Shown here: positions 54,013 through 64,000 of the stretch, piece after piece
Layout of the letters: the number at the start of each line of letters is the position of its first letter
How positions within the stretch are numbered: the stretch's first letter is position 1
NCBI GenBank assembly: GCA_037783415.1
Contig: JAZGTN010000044.1
Location: 1,497,501-1,561,500, forward strand
From: Leptasterias polaris
Taxonomy: Eukaryota; Echinodermata; Asteroidea; Forcipulatida; Asteriidae
Direction of reading: 5' to 3'
DNA: 64,000 nt
The notes under the pieces: model-generated
Seen by the model: the letters and a program-made list of their open reading frames with translations, nothing else
Told to the model about the DNA's origin: nothing
Database searches by the model: none
Made by a program: the position numbers and the translations under genes

Positions 54013-54307
54013 ATTAATGGGGCTGCAGTCGCGAGAGCAGAAACCTTGAGGGAGCAGCAGAATACCGGACTTGCACGAATAGTGTTATGAGAGCTGTTTC
54101 GCTATCACCGCGACAAACATTCAATGACTTGTCTACATGTATGTCTTTGCCAGTTAGACAAGTGAAAATGTAGAGCATGGGTCTGTCACTGCGAATGGCT
54201 GCCGCTTCCCAGGTTGTATCGTATACTTGGGTGTGATCCCTGGCTACACGGCAGTTTGCGGTTGAATGGCTTCTGACTGGCACCCCCCCGAACAAAGATA
54301 TTGACAA

Positions 54308-54430
54308 AATAGGGAGACCGCCAACATAGGGCTAGCTAGCTCAGTTGGTAGAGCGCCGGCACGTTAAACCGGAGGTCGTTGGTTCAAATCCCGCTCTAGT
54401 CAATTTTTCTTTGTTCAACCCAAAATCATT
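54308..54430 (+). mobile_element. tRNA-like SINE (type 3), second copy
   Basis: GCTAGCTAGCTCAGTTGGTA, then GGTCGTTGGTTCAAATCCCG, then TTGTTCAACCCAAAATCA. The flanks match 36238-36370. A GTT triplet sits near the anticodon position but base 33 is not T and the stem is mismatched. Confidence 0.7.
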
Positions 54431-54682
54431 TAAACATTTACCCAGTCAGTTTTCCTTGTGGTTTATTATTTGATTTTTTCTCATTTCAGCATTTTAAAAG
54501 AATCTTCTTGAGCCGTAAGATTTTCTTGGCAGAAATAAAGCAGCCACCAAACGGAGAAAGAAATAGTACACATTGTTTTCAAACCTGTATTTGTGTATTT
54601 CTGACGATTCACATAGATCTGTAAACATTATATAAATTCTTCCAACGGCAATCTCCAAGTTACATTTCTGACAATCTAACTT

Positions 54683-55037
54683 TATATAATACAGATTGGC
54701 CTGGAGGTCGCAGGGGGCTTCGCTCCTCTTCTGATGTCACCCGGCTGATTGTTCCACACTCCAAAAGGAAGGCTGGGGACTATTCATTCTTTGTTGTTGC
54801 CCCTAAATTGTGGAACACATTCTTTGTTGTTGCCCCTAAATTGTGGAACAAGCTGCCGGTGTGCTATCAGGGAAGCGGCATCTATTGCGACCTTCAAGCG
54901 CCAACTCCAAACTCACTTCCTAGCTTATGATATGTTTGTTTTAATGCATTTTCTTTATTTCTTTTGTATTTTATTCTGTTGTTGATTGTGAGGCGCCGTG
55001 TTCTTTGTAGATAAATGCCTTGTATTATTATTATTAT
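54683..55037 (+). mobile_element. 3' end of a non-LTR retrotransposon (LINE tail)
   Basis: Across two frames it encodes RSSSDVTRLIVPHSKRKAGD, VAPKLWNKLPV and then CAIREAASIATFKRQLQTHF. This is the C-terminal end of CR1/L2/Rex-like reverse transcriptases (P..(R/K)...G...F...AP.LWN.LP..IR.A.S...FK..L.TH). A 33-bp segment including GTTGTTGCCCCTAAATTGTG is tandemly doubled, and the frame shifts after LPV, so it is dead. It ends with a (TTA)n tail and is truncated at the 5' side. Confidence 0.8.
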
Positions 55038-55433
55038 TAAACCTTTTGAATCATAACATCTTGGAGGTTTTTGGACTAGAACAAAGGAAAAATCAGAGTG
55101 CAATTTTCAGGAATTTTCAATTTTTTTCAAATCTCATCTTTGTTACAATGTACCTAGTAACATTTGGATCCTAGTTTAGCCGTCTTTTTAGCAATGACAA
55201 TTTACCCCATTTTCATCACCCTATTCGCCCTTTGCACAGATCTGCCATGTGCCTGTAGATCCTCGACTTCATTTGTATTGTATTTATGCATCTGTTTGGA
55301 TGAAAGTGTCATTACATTACCGCGACAATACAGAGTTATATAATGCTTAAACTCACTGGTGTCCCCAATTCAAGGTTCTACATGCAAACGGCTGACCATG
55401 CAAAGGGAAAATACACCAAACGCCCTCACTAAT

Positions 55434-55575
55434 TCTTAATACATGTTGGCTTTCTCTACCCTGCAGCGCAAGTGACTATCTTCTATTTGATGTACTATAC
55501 CTGTCTGGCAGCTTTCTGGGGTGGACTGTTGTATGTGTTCATGCAAACTATTGACTCGGAGCAACCTACATATAG
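55434..55575 (+). repeat. Exon 2 duplication of paralog C, copy 1
   Basis: 142 bp including acceptor and most of exon 2. It is repeated at 56077-56218 with only two substitutions (C/G at the first exon base, G/A in the LM/LI codon). Confidence 0.95.
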
Positions 55576-55595
55576 CTCTTATGTTAGCCGACCTG
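55467..55595 (+). CDS. ATP1B: Paralog C exon 2 (transmembrane helix), intact copy
   Basis: Acceptor CCCTGCAG|, donor CCTG|GTGAGT, 129 nt, phases 1/1. It encodes QVTIFYLMYYTCLAAFWGGL, YVFMQTIDSEQPTY and SSYVSRP. The codon split by the upstream intron would be GCG (Ala) if exon 1 ends in G, whereas the broken copy gives GGG (Gly), the usual residue. Confidence 0.9.
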
Positions 55596-58500
55596 GTGAG
55601 TTTCTTTGTTTTTGTTTCAAGGGTGTGTACAACATTGGTAATTGCCCAAGACCTGTATCCACACTTGATGTGACCTAACATACATGAAATAACAAACCTG
55701 TGAAAGTTTAAGCTCAATCAGTCTTCGCAGTCATGAGAAAACGGGAAAAACCAACTTTTTTTCAAACATCAGATTTTATTCTGCAGGATAAAGGCTATTG
55801 TTTTACTCTCTAAAAACTATGGTATTTCAAGGGAAGTTTTCCACCATGACCATCTTTATACCATGTAGGTTATGTGCAAATCTGTAAACATTTATATTTT
55901 CAATCTTACTAATGCTGTGCACACCCTCGTAAAACAAAATTTTGCTAGTACGACCACAGAAAATGTGTTCAAAGGAGCAAAGCGCCCCAGTTAAATGCAT
56001 CATATAATTCAATGCAATTTGACTAAAAGAATGGCAAACCGTGAGCTAACTCCAGCTGCGTGTGATCCATGTTGGCTCTTAATACATGTTGGCTTTCTCT
56101 ACCCTGCAGGGCAAGTGACTATCTTCTATTTGATATACTATACCTGTCTGGCAGCTTTCTGGGGTGGACTGTTGTATGTGTTCATGCAAACTATTGACTC
56201 GGAGCAACCTACATATAGGGTGTCGTGGCCGAGTGGATAAGAGCACCGAACTCAAGCTCTGGTGTTTCTGTTCAGCAGAGTGTGGGTTCGAGTCCCGGTC
56301 GTGACACTTGTGTCCCTGAGCAAGACACTTAACTATAATTGCTTCTCTCCACCCAGGGGTAAAATGGGTACCTGTGAGGGCAGAGATGGTTCTTGTGATG
56401 GATTTAGCCTAGTAGCGCATATATTGCAGCACAGGCTGTATATACTCCCCAGGGAGCTGATATGGTTTCAGGATTGATAAAAATGGCCCAGTGACCAGGG
56501 GTAATAATATGCGCCTCGGAATAGCCTAGCTAGATAGATGGCGCTTTATAAATGCTTGATAGTAGTAGTAGTATCTTACATCACTGCAAAAGTTTTGTCG
56601 CCCAAACCTTTAGAGGTCATTGAAGGTACTATGATAGGCGACCCCCCCCCCCCTAAATGTTGGTCTCTTTTTAACTTTTTCCATCTTGAAATGTTTTCAG
56701 GGTTGACCAACACGCCTAAGAATCCGGATGGAATCATCAAATTCTCGGCATCCAATAACAACGATTACTCCAAGTATGTCTCGCAACTGCAGGAAGTCTG
56801 GGATTGTGAGTATAAAACCTTGTGCACTCGATCTTTTTGAGTACTGTGCATTGAGACCTATTATAATATTTTGTTCTCGAATCGACCACAGACCTTTTGG
56901 TTCACCTAATTGTTACTCTCTGTCTCAATGCAAATGCATGTCTTTTTCAATAGGGACCATTGCCTAGTACAAGCTCTGCTTCTAAAATGGATCCCTCTGC
57001 AGTGTCATGTTTGTTTTCATCTAGTTCTCGATATATCTATACTGTAAAGTTGTATTCTTTAAACTGAATGCTCTTGAGTGATAATGTCTTTTATTTTTTG
57101 ATAATTCCAGTACCCTTTGGCCCTTGGGGGTAAACAAAGCATAATACAGTGAGTGCATGCAATGTGCATGCTACACAATGCAATTGCATGTGTTGTTCAT
57201 ATATTCTATGACATCATGCTTCAAATTTTGCTCTCAGAGAGTATCACAAAAAGTGACTTTGGAACCACTTTAAAGTGAGGTCAGAGACTTCTTTTTGTTT
57301 TTTTTCTCTTTTCATAAAGACTCTTATCTTTTCGATAATAAGTGCATCACAAAACTTAGTTTAACCTTGGAGCCGCTCTTCAATACATGTATGTACCAAG
57401 TCAGTTTCCCTGTGGCTTATACCCTTGTAGTGTGTCATGGCTGAGCGGTTAAGTCATCGGAGTGTGGGTTCGAATCCCGGTCATGACCGGTCATGGACGT
57501 GTCGTGGCCGAGTGGATAAGAGCACCGAACTCAAGCTTTGGTGTTTCTGATCAGCAGAGTGTGGGTTCGAATCCCAGTAGTGACGCGTGTGTCCTTAAGC
57601 AAGACACTTAACCACATGCTTCGTCCTTCGGATGGGACGTAAAGCCGTAGGTCCCGTGTGTTGTGTAATGCACGTAAAAGAACTCAGTGCACTTATCGTA
57701 AAAGAGAAGGGGGTTCGCCCCGGTGTTCCTGGTTTGATTGGCTGCATATTGCGCCACAGCACCTTGTAAACCATTACATGGTGCTATGCAAAGGAATAGG
57801 TCTCATACTTCAAAAAACGTAACTCCACATACCTTGTAGGAAAAATACTGAGTGCTTTGAGACACCCATCGGGAGTATAAAGCGCTATATAAGAACTGCG
57901 TATTATTATTATGACACTTTTGTCCTTGAGCAAGATGCTTATACTATAATTGCTTCTCTTCACCCAGGTGTATAAATGGGTACCTGTGAGGGTAGAGGTT
58001 GATATTGTGTATGAAAAAGCATCAGAGGGCCACGGCACCTCGGGCTGTATACTCCCCAGGGAGCTGAGAAAGAATAAAAGGAATGTTATTGGCCCAATGA
58101 CCAGGGCACTAATGTAAAGTGCGTTGATACGTTATTGTAAAATGCACTATTTAAGAACTAGTTATTATTATTATTATTATTATTATTACTTGAAGTAGAA
58201 ATTCAGTGTTAATTATATGCATACAGGTTTTATTAAACGGTCCCTGACTTTTCTTTTTCATGCAGCTCTTGACCCTGCCAACCAGACTGAGGAACAAGGA
58301 TATGTAGACTGTGACGGTATGACTGGACCACCTACCGGCAAGTACTGCAAGTTTGACCGTTCCAACTTGGGTGAATACTGTGTCCCTCCTGACTTTGGCT
58401 ACGAAAAATCAAAGCCATGCATCTTCCTGAGTTTGAACCGAGTAAGTGTTGCAATAATTATTGTCATACTCACAGCTTTAATGTAAAGGCCCTAAAGTAC

Positions 58501-61500
58501 ACAAAATCACACATTTTTATAGGTTCTGATGTTTAAATACACGCGAGGCTTTAGCACTTAGCACCGGTATTTCCCCAAATATTTCCATGCTCAGGGACGG
58601 AGTTAATTTTTCAGACCACCAGCGAAAATTGTTTTTGTGTGAATATCATTGTTCTAATGAAACAAAGCAAAGACAAGAAACTTTTTCATTAAATGCATGC
58701 AATATTTCTTTTTGGAAAATATGAAATTGGTTCCAGCGTGAATCGGAAAACCATGGCCGTATTAAAAGTTATGGTCGATAATTGATCATGTTTGCTGGAA
58801 TTTCGGACCGCTCACAATGCTGAATGCAATGATAAACAATGGGGGCAGCTTATTAATCTCAAAGTTCTCAACATGTTTTATTCTATCGAAAGCTGCTGTA
58901 CTTCTAACCAGTAAGTTTTTATTGCCATTAATTTTAAGAGTGATTACCAAACACATACCTTCCCTTTAATTACTCAGGGTTATGCCCAGGATTTGTTTAG
59001 TGCCGGAAATTTTGTCCTAGTACAGTCAAGTCAATTTCCTTTTGATCGTGCACGGAGTGGTTACACACGTGCGCCCTGCAGCTGTGCCTTGAATGTAGGC
59101 CCTCAGTGCGCGCACGCCTTTACCGCCATGGGAAAACAATTTATAGCATCTATATATAGCATGGTGCTTACTCTGCAGTTCATTTCCGTTGTATTAAACG
59201 CTGTAGAATAGGGTTCGCAACATGATGAAACTGGTATCATGTTATTCCAAGCGTAAAGCTATAATCAGCGTGACTGGAAACCATTGCAAAATCAATGCGG
59301 GTTTCGTGCGTTGGATATAATTGTACATCGTACAGGCGGGAGGAATGCTCGATCCTGGATCATTAAAATAGACTCAAACCAAAGAAGTAGGCTACTCAAA
59401 ACTTTGGATAAAACTGTTTACTGGTAAATAATTTGTTTTACACGTTGTTCAAAATATTGTGAAGGAAAATTGGGCCAAAAAAAGGGAAAATGTGTGGTGG
59501 TCGGAAAAAGAAAAAATTCTGCGAGTGCCGGTCGGGGAATCATGAGTGCCGGTCGGGTTTTCCGGCACCGACCACCGTGGGCAGAACCCTGATGTTTACA
59601 CTCGCCTCTATACAATAGAAAATTTATGTCAATTAAAATATTTCAAGAAAGAAGCTTGATTGATTCTTTTTGCCATTTTGTTCAAGGAATGTCAGACTTT
59701 TATCTGATTTTAGTTTATGTTCCCATTGTGATATAACATGCAGTCATTTTCTACAGATAACCCTTACCAAAATTTCCGACTAGATTTTCCAATTGGAACC
59801 AATGGGTACTTTTCCATTGTTGTGTTTTGGCACAAAATCAAATAGACCCAATTGGACTCAGTTGGATTCAGTTTGAATTGTTTTCCAACTAGACTCTGTT
59901 GGGAAATAAAATTTCCAAGTGGAAATAATTGAGGAGGTGAAATTTCCAATTGGTGAAACAAATTGCAACTAATTCCAGTTCAATCAAATCGAGCCAACTG
60001 GACTGAGCTGGTCTAAGATTTTATTCCAATTGAAAATTCAGTATTCCAATATAAACTAACTCACATCAACTCAATACCAACTCAATCCAATTCTTTCCAA
60101 CTGGATATCCAATTGGAATGAATAGAAAATTTTGATAAGGGAAAGCAAATCATGTTCTTTGATCTATTTCTTTCTTCCCGTTCCCAAAAGCTCCTTTAAA
60201 TCTATAACTCCAGAGGTTACCAAAAGATGGACATGCCATCTTTTCAACATTCTTCCTAAGATCTGGATCAAGGATTCAGACTTTTTTGTCAGCATTTCCT
60301 CTCACCACTGTTTCTTACAAGTTGTCTCTCAATCTTTCTCAGGTTGTGGACTGGGAGCCTGAGGATTATGAAGCCGGCGAAATACCAAAGGAAGTGGCTG
60401 ATGTATACGAGACTGGACACATTGCCTTCAAGTGCGGCTCCTACGTGAGTATCTGGAAATATCATTCACTTAGGGGGGTGTTTATCCGTCAGAAGACGGA
60501 GGATGACTATAGCAAGCTAGTCGAAACGTTGAGACCAATTAAGAACTCACTCAGCGGCAGTGAAGCTAATAACGAGAAGTCCCCTAGATCCACTAAGCGA
60601 AAATAGTAGTCCCTGCCGATTTCATACCTCCCGCCCAGGTAGTAGTTAATAAGCAGGACAGTTCTTTTCAGAACTGAGAAGTCTCCCGAATTCCGAATAA
60701 TCTACCCCGCGGCAGTAGAATAAATAGAAAGACAATTTCTCAAAGAACAAAATCTAGCTACAATCCCGGCCATATCTCGTTGGGCCCCCGCACCACAGCC
60801 CCCTTTCAATGTTGGCTCTCATTGCGCGGTCTGCGCTCCCATCAACATTGAACAGGGGGGACGGGGGAGGGAATGTTTATTGCGCGGGGGAAGTGTTTAT
60901 TGTCACGTTGCAAATGGGTGGCCCAAGCATTTTGGCCGGGATTGCCGCAAACCAAATATACATTAATTTGCCTGTTTAATGGTACTGCTTTTATGTGTAC
61001 ACAGTGTACTTAGATAATTGTATGTGGTGCACTTAAAACAAAAACAATAAATGATTAGATTAGATGAGATTAGATTAGATTATTTATCGCGTGTCATGGC
61101 CGAGCGGATAAGAGCACCGGATCCAAGCTCTGGTGTTTCTGATCAGCAGAGTGTGGGTTCGAGTCCCGGTCGTGACACTTGTGTCCTTGAGCAAGACACT
61201 TAACTATAATTGCTTCTCATCACCCAGGAGTAAATGGGTACCTGTGAGGGCAGAGATGGTTCTTGTGATTGATTTAGCTTGGTGTGCTACATATTTGGCA
61301 GCACAGGCTGTATACTCCCCAGTGATGGTTAAAGGAATGAAATAAAATGGCCTAGTGACCAGGGGAAATAATGGTGAAGTGCCATGAGCGTCACTGAGTG
61401 ACGGACCTGAGCGCTATATAAGAAGCCACTATTATTATTATTATTAAAAATCTACCTCGGACAGTTTGAGCAATCCTATTGGTTGATAAGATGTTGTGTG

Positions 61501-64000
61501 TTGTTTTGCTCGGCTAATGTAAGCAGGGAAACCAGTCACAAATGGTCAGATGAGATGGCATTTTTGGCTGGTATTCGTTTTCATGAAAGCATTTTTGTTT
61601 TGTGACAGCTCGTTTTTGTGCTTGGGGAGGGCGCTCGATTTAATTACAATACTAAAAGAATTAGTTAAAGGGATTAACCGAGAAGTTAATAAAACAGAAA
61701 ATAAACTGGGGCACGTTTATGTGTTTAATAATAATAATAACTACAATCCCGGCCAAAATGCTTGGGCCACCCATTTGCAACGTGACAATAAACACTTCCC
61801 CCGTGCAATAAACATTACGTCCCCGTCCTCCCGTTCAATGTTGATGGGAGCGCAGACCGCGCAATGAGAGCCAACATTGAAAGGGGGCTGTGGTGCGGGG
61901 GCCCAACGAGATATGGCCGGGATTGTCTGAAATTTTTCAGCGTGAAAAAAAAATAAAACAATTACAAAAGAAGGCTTAAAAAATACTATTAATATGCACA
62001 GACAGTTAATGTCCGTTGCTTGCAGAGTAGGGCGTTAAACAAACATACAAAACAGCAAGGGTGTTTTTGTTTGGGGCCACAACATTATGCCCAGGATTGT
62101 CTGAAATTTGTGAGCATGTACACAAAATAAATATTAAAAAATAGAAAAGATGGCTTGAAAAAACTTCAAGATTGGGCACAAACAATGAGCATTCATTGTA
62201 TACAGAGTAAGGCGATACAAAAAGAGAGAACAAAAATTGCATTTAGTCCAGGCTTGGACTCGAACTTGGGGTGGTGAAGCCGACGATTCACCGTAGTAGA
62301 TTAAAGGAGATTCATTAATTTCTTTTCTATTTTGGTGTTGATGGTTAACCGTTTGTTTTTCTGCCAAATAACTGAATGAGGTGGTTGAAAAGAAAGTGAA
62401 CAGGTTATGTGTTTTGTGTACCGTAATGCACTTTTGACGTTGAACAAAAGCCGTTTTTCGGGAAGTTAGGAGCCAAAATGGCATGGTTAATCGTCATGGT
62501 GAACCGTCTTACATGCACGCTACAAGAACGTTTTGACATGTATGTTTTGCGCAGGCGCAAGACGGTCATGCCAGGAATCGTCATTGTGACGTCTCAGAGT
62601 GAAGAGGCAATAGAGTTTCTATCCGGACGGGCTAATTTTGGGAGCGACACCGGGGTTAATTTGTGTTATTTTATTACATTCATAGCCAACGTACCAAATT
62701 GACAGTATTAAAACCATGTACAGTTTGATGGGCCCTCTGTTCTCCTAAGTTTTTGTAGATTTCTCACCAAAAGACGCTCCTGGCGCTTAGACAGAAGTCT
62801 TTTTCGCCCACCTCTGCTACGGCGAGACCGGTCAACTTGCCCGTCACGTTTAAAAATGCGTTGAACAGAACTACGTGATACTTTGCACGTTGCTGCTATT
62901 TCTCTCTGTGATTTTCCGCTCCTCCGCAAAAGACGAATATATGCACGATTTTCGTTTGAAATTAAACCACGAAACACCATGTTGAAAAATGCCTCTTGCT
63001 TTCTGTACTATCTATCAAATGCTTTGCTTCACTTCGCGGAATTTTCTCTGCTCCACCAAAGATTGCAGTATATTTGTGTGCAGTGAACTCCACAAAATAA
63101 ACTAAGCAAACTTTCAGACAATCCCGGCCAAAATGCTTGGGCCACCCATTTACAACGTGACAATAAACACTTCCCCCGTGCAATAAACATTCCCTCCCCG
63201 TCCCCCCGTTCAATGTTGATGAGAGCGCAGACCGCGCAATGAGAGCCAACATTGAAAGGGGGCTGTGGTGCGGGGACCCAACGAGATATGGCCGGGATTG
63301 TAGTTCTTATATAGCGCATTTTACAATAACGTATCAATGCGCTTTACATTAGTGCCCTGATCATTGGGCCAATAACATTCCTTTAATCTTTCTCAGCTCC
63401 CTGGGGAGTATACAGCCCGGGCTGCCGTGGCGCTCCAAAGCTTTTTCATACACAATATCAACCTCTACCCTTGCGGGTACCCATTTATACCCCTGGGTGA
63501 AGAGAAGCAATTATAGTAAAGCATCTTGCTCAAGGACACAAGTTTCAAGACCGGGATTCGAACCCACACTCCGATGACTTAACCACCAGAACTTGAATTC
63601 GATGCTCTAAACCGCTCGGCCATGGCACCCTACTGTATGGATGATGGGAATGAAGTCCTCCAAAAACCAATTATGTATCATCCCTTTTAATGAAACGGGT
63701 GTTTTCAAATGTTCCTCCTTCAGAAAAACAAGAATCCCGGGCAGCTGGGTAACAACACCCGTATGTACCCCTCGGCAGGTCTTCCCTTCTACTACTACCC
63801 CTATGTGGGTACCACTAATAAGACGAAGCGAGCCATGTATAGGCATCCCTACGTCGCCGTACGACTTGACCTGCAGAAGAAAGAGGAAGACATCTTGATT
63901 CTGTGCAAGACGTACACAGCCTCCATCGACCCGATCGCTGGCCTCTACACCACGAAGTTTGAGTCGGAGATCAAACTCATCTTCCACTTATCTAAGGAGC
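55467..64000 (+). CDS. ATP1B: Na+/K+-ATPase beta subunit paralog C (exons 2-6; first exon not found, end outside window)
   Basis: Exons are 55467-55595, 56701-56805, 58266-58441, 60343-60444 and 63724 to the window end. Splice phases and exon lengths match paralog B (129, 105, then 176 versus 167, 102 versus 105). The protein shows the membrane helix (FYLMYYTCLAAFW), six ectodomain cysteines (VDC, KYC, EYC, KPC, FKC, ILC), sequons NQT, NNT and NKT, and the YYYPY motif. No exon encoding WN.E...GR.G.SWG occurs between paralog B and this point, so the first exon is very divergent, lost, or supplied from elsewhere. Exon 2 is duplicated, the second copy being broken by a SINE. The last codons lie right of the window. 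Confidence 0.88.
56077..56218 (+). pseudogene. Paralog C exon 2, duplicate copy cut by a SINE
   Basis: Identical to 55434-55575 except for two bases. Coding resemblance stops at ACATATAG, where a tRNA-derived SINE begins (GGTGTCGTGGCCGAGTGG). Reading through gives a stop eight codons later. The 20 bases coding for the end of the exon and the splice donor are missing. Confidence 0.88.
56219..56575 (+). mobile_element. tRNA-derived SINE (type 1) inserted in the duplicate exon
   Basis: GTCGTGGCCGAGTGGATAAG head, GGTTCGAGTCCCGG B box, and a different tail (GGCGCTTTATAAATGCTTGA then (TAG)n). Confidence 0.85.
56701..56805 (+). CDS. ATP1B: Paralog C exon 3
   Basis: 105 nt between TTTTCAG| and T|GTGAGT, phases 1/1. 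It encodes GLTNTPKNPDGIIKFSASNN, DYSKYVSQLQ and EVWD, the counterpart of paralog B exon 3. Confidence 0.88.
57498..57912 (+). mobile_element. tRNA-derived SINE (type 1, long body)
   Basis: CGTGTCGTGGCCGAGTGGAT head, body with CACGTAAAAGAACTCAGTGC, tail TATAAGAACTGCGTATTATT. Just upstream, 57431-57487 is a short piece of a related head (GGCTGAGCGGTTAAGTC, GGTTCGAATCCCGG), and 57913-58190 is a headless relative ending in (ATT)n. Confidence 0.8.
58266..58441 (+). CDS. ATP1B: Paralog C exon 4
   Basis: 176 nt from ATGCAG| to CGA|GTAAGT, phase 1 to 0. It encodes LDPANQTEEQGYVDCDGM, then GKYCKFDRSNLGEYC and KPCIFLSLNR. It holds four cysteines and is three codons longer than in paralog B, the extra residues lying in the first disulfide loop. 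Confidence 0.92.
58484..58968. mobile_element. Probable MITE of the AGGC/TTAA family, degenerate
   Basis: Starts TAAAGGCCCTAAAGTACAC and ends GATTACCAAACACATACC followed by CCCTTTAA, resembling 494-893. Confidence 0.45.
58975..59591. mobile_element. hAT-like element (CAGGGTT ends)
   Basis: CAGGGTTATGCCCAGGATTT on the left; GTGGGCAGAACCCTG on the right is its near-inverse. No transposase. It lies in intron 4 of paralog C. Confidence 0.65.
59761..60145. repeat. TTCCAATTGGAA-rich element
   Basis: TCCAATTGGA/CCAACTGGA-like palindromic words occur more than ten times. The outer edges CCCTTACCAAAATTT and AAATTTTGATAAGGG are inverted repeats, suggesting a MITE. Confidence 0.65.
60343..60444 (+). 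CDS. ATP1B: Paralog C exon 5
   Basis: 102 nt from TTTCTCAG| to TAC|GTGAGT, phases 0/0. It encodes VVDWEPEDYEAGEIPKEVAD, VYETGHIAFK and CGSY, with the fifth cysteine. Confidence 0.92.
60760..60944 (-). mobile_element. MITE with ACAATCCCGGCC ends, copy 1
   Basis: Begins ACAATCCCGGCCATATCTCG and ends TTTTGGCCGGGATTG. It is the inverted version of the copies at 61743 and 63118. Confidence 0.85.
61090..61447 (+). mobile_element. tRNA-derived SINE (type 1)
   Basis: CGTGTCATGGCCGAGCGGAT head, B box, AGAAGCCACTATTATTATTA tail. Confidence 0.85.
61743..61926 (+). mobile_element. MITE with ACAATCCCGGCC ends, copy 2
   Basis: 184 bp from ACAATCCCGGCCAAAATGC to ATATGGCCGGGATTGT. The right flank CTGAAATTT is mirrored by TTTCAG at the left flank of copy 3, and CT at the left is mirrored by AG after copy 3. 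Confidence 0.85.
62708..62980 (-). pseudogene. Tc1/mariner transposase N-terminal fragment
   Basis: 90 residues. They include LLRRSGKSQREIAATCKVSR, a helix-turn-helix with the KS..EIA....VS.S.V motif, then VQRIFKRDGQVDRSRRSRGG and RKRLLSKRQERLL, the basic linker and start of the second helix-turn-helix of Tc1-type transposases. The DDE catalytic part is missing. It sits between two copies of the same MITE. Confidence 0.75.
63118..63301 (+). mobile_element. MITE with ACAATCCCGGCC ends, copy 3
   Basis: 184 bp, nearly identical to copy 2 and in the same orientation. Immediately followed by a SINE. Confidence 0.85.
63303..63632 (-). mobile_element. tRNA-derived SINE (type 1 relative)
   Basis: Minus-strand copy; AGTTCTTATATAGCGCATTT at the 3' side and GGTTCGAATCCCGGTC with GGCCGAGCGGTTTAGAGC at the head. 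It is similar to 57913-58190. Confidence 0.75.
63724..64000 (+). CDS. ATP1B: Paralog C exon 6 (cut by the window edge)
   Basis: Acceptor CTCCTTCAG|, phase 0. It encodes KNKNPGQLGNNTRMYPSAGL, then PFYYYPYVGTTNKTK, AVRLDLQKKEED, ILCKTYTASI and KFESEIKLIF. It contains the YYYPY motif and the sixth cysteine. The stop is beyond base 64000. Confidence 0.92.

Overview
The window is eukaryotic nuclear DNA from a deuterostome invertebrate, most likely an echinoderm and perhaps a sea star. The evidence is GT-AG introns, Na+/K+-ATPase beta genes with a vertebrate-like exon layout, very dense short TIR transposons and tRNA-derived SINEs, TTAA-flanked piggyBac-type elements, and abundant TGTACA motifs. 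The species call is inference. There are no bacterial operons, rRNA genes or CRISPR arrays.

The real genes form a cluster of Na+/K+-ATPase beta-subunit (ATP1B) paralogs. Paralog A is on the minus strand and only its first coding exon (952-1138) is inside the window. Paralog B is complete on the plus strand: six exons from 13776 to 48522, 305 residues, a 23.7 kb first intron, and a C-terminus that spells KDEL. Paralog C is on the plus strand, with exons 2-6 at 55467-64000. It runs off the right edge and no first exon was found for it. Splice phases are 1,1,1,0,0 in B and match throughout C. The six disulfide cysteines of the beta ectodomain are present in both B and C.

Region by region: 1-1138 holds paralog A exon 1 and a MITE in its intron. 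1672-8127 is a 3.2-3.3 kb direct tandem duplication; each copy carries several foldback elements, a palindromic CGCAAATATT array and one orphan exon resembling the C-terminal domain of P2X7 receptors (P2RX7_C). 8128-12000 has little recognisable apart from a SINE and an unidentified minus-strand coding-like exon. 12010-13310 is a diverged, inverted relative of the duplicated unit, itself hit by a foldback element. 13776-48522 is paralog B. Its first intron is a museum of transposons: a Tc1-type element, a piggyBac-like element with an acidic ORF, a Mutator-like element carrying a RecQ-like helicase fragment, a minisatellite split by a TIR element, a 22-bp minisatellite, and hAT-like elements. 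48523-55433 is intergenic with SINEs and a LINE tail. 55434-64000 is paralog C, with a duplicated exon 2 whose second copy is broken by a SINE, and a Tc1/MITE cluster in its last intron.

Beta subunits pair with the catalytic alpha subunit, help it fold and leave the ER, and tune K+ affinity. A divergent-plus-tandem cluster suggests lineage-specific expansion of beta isoforms.
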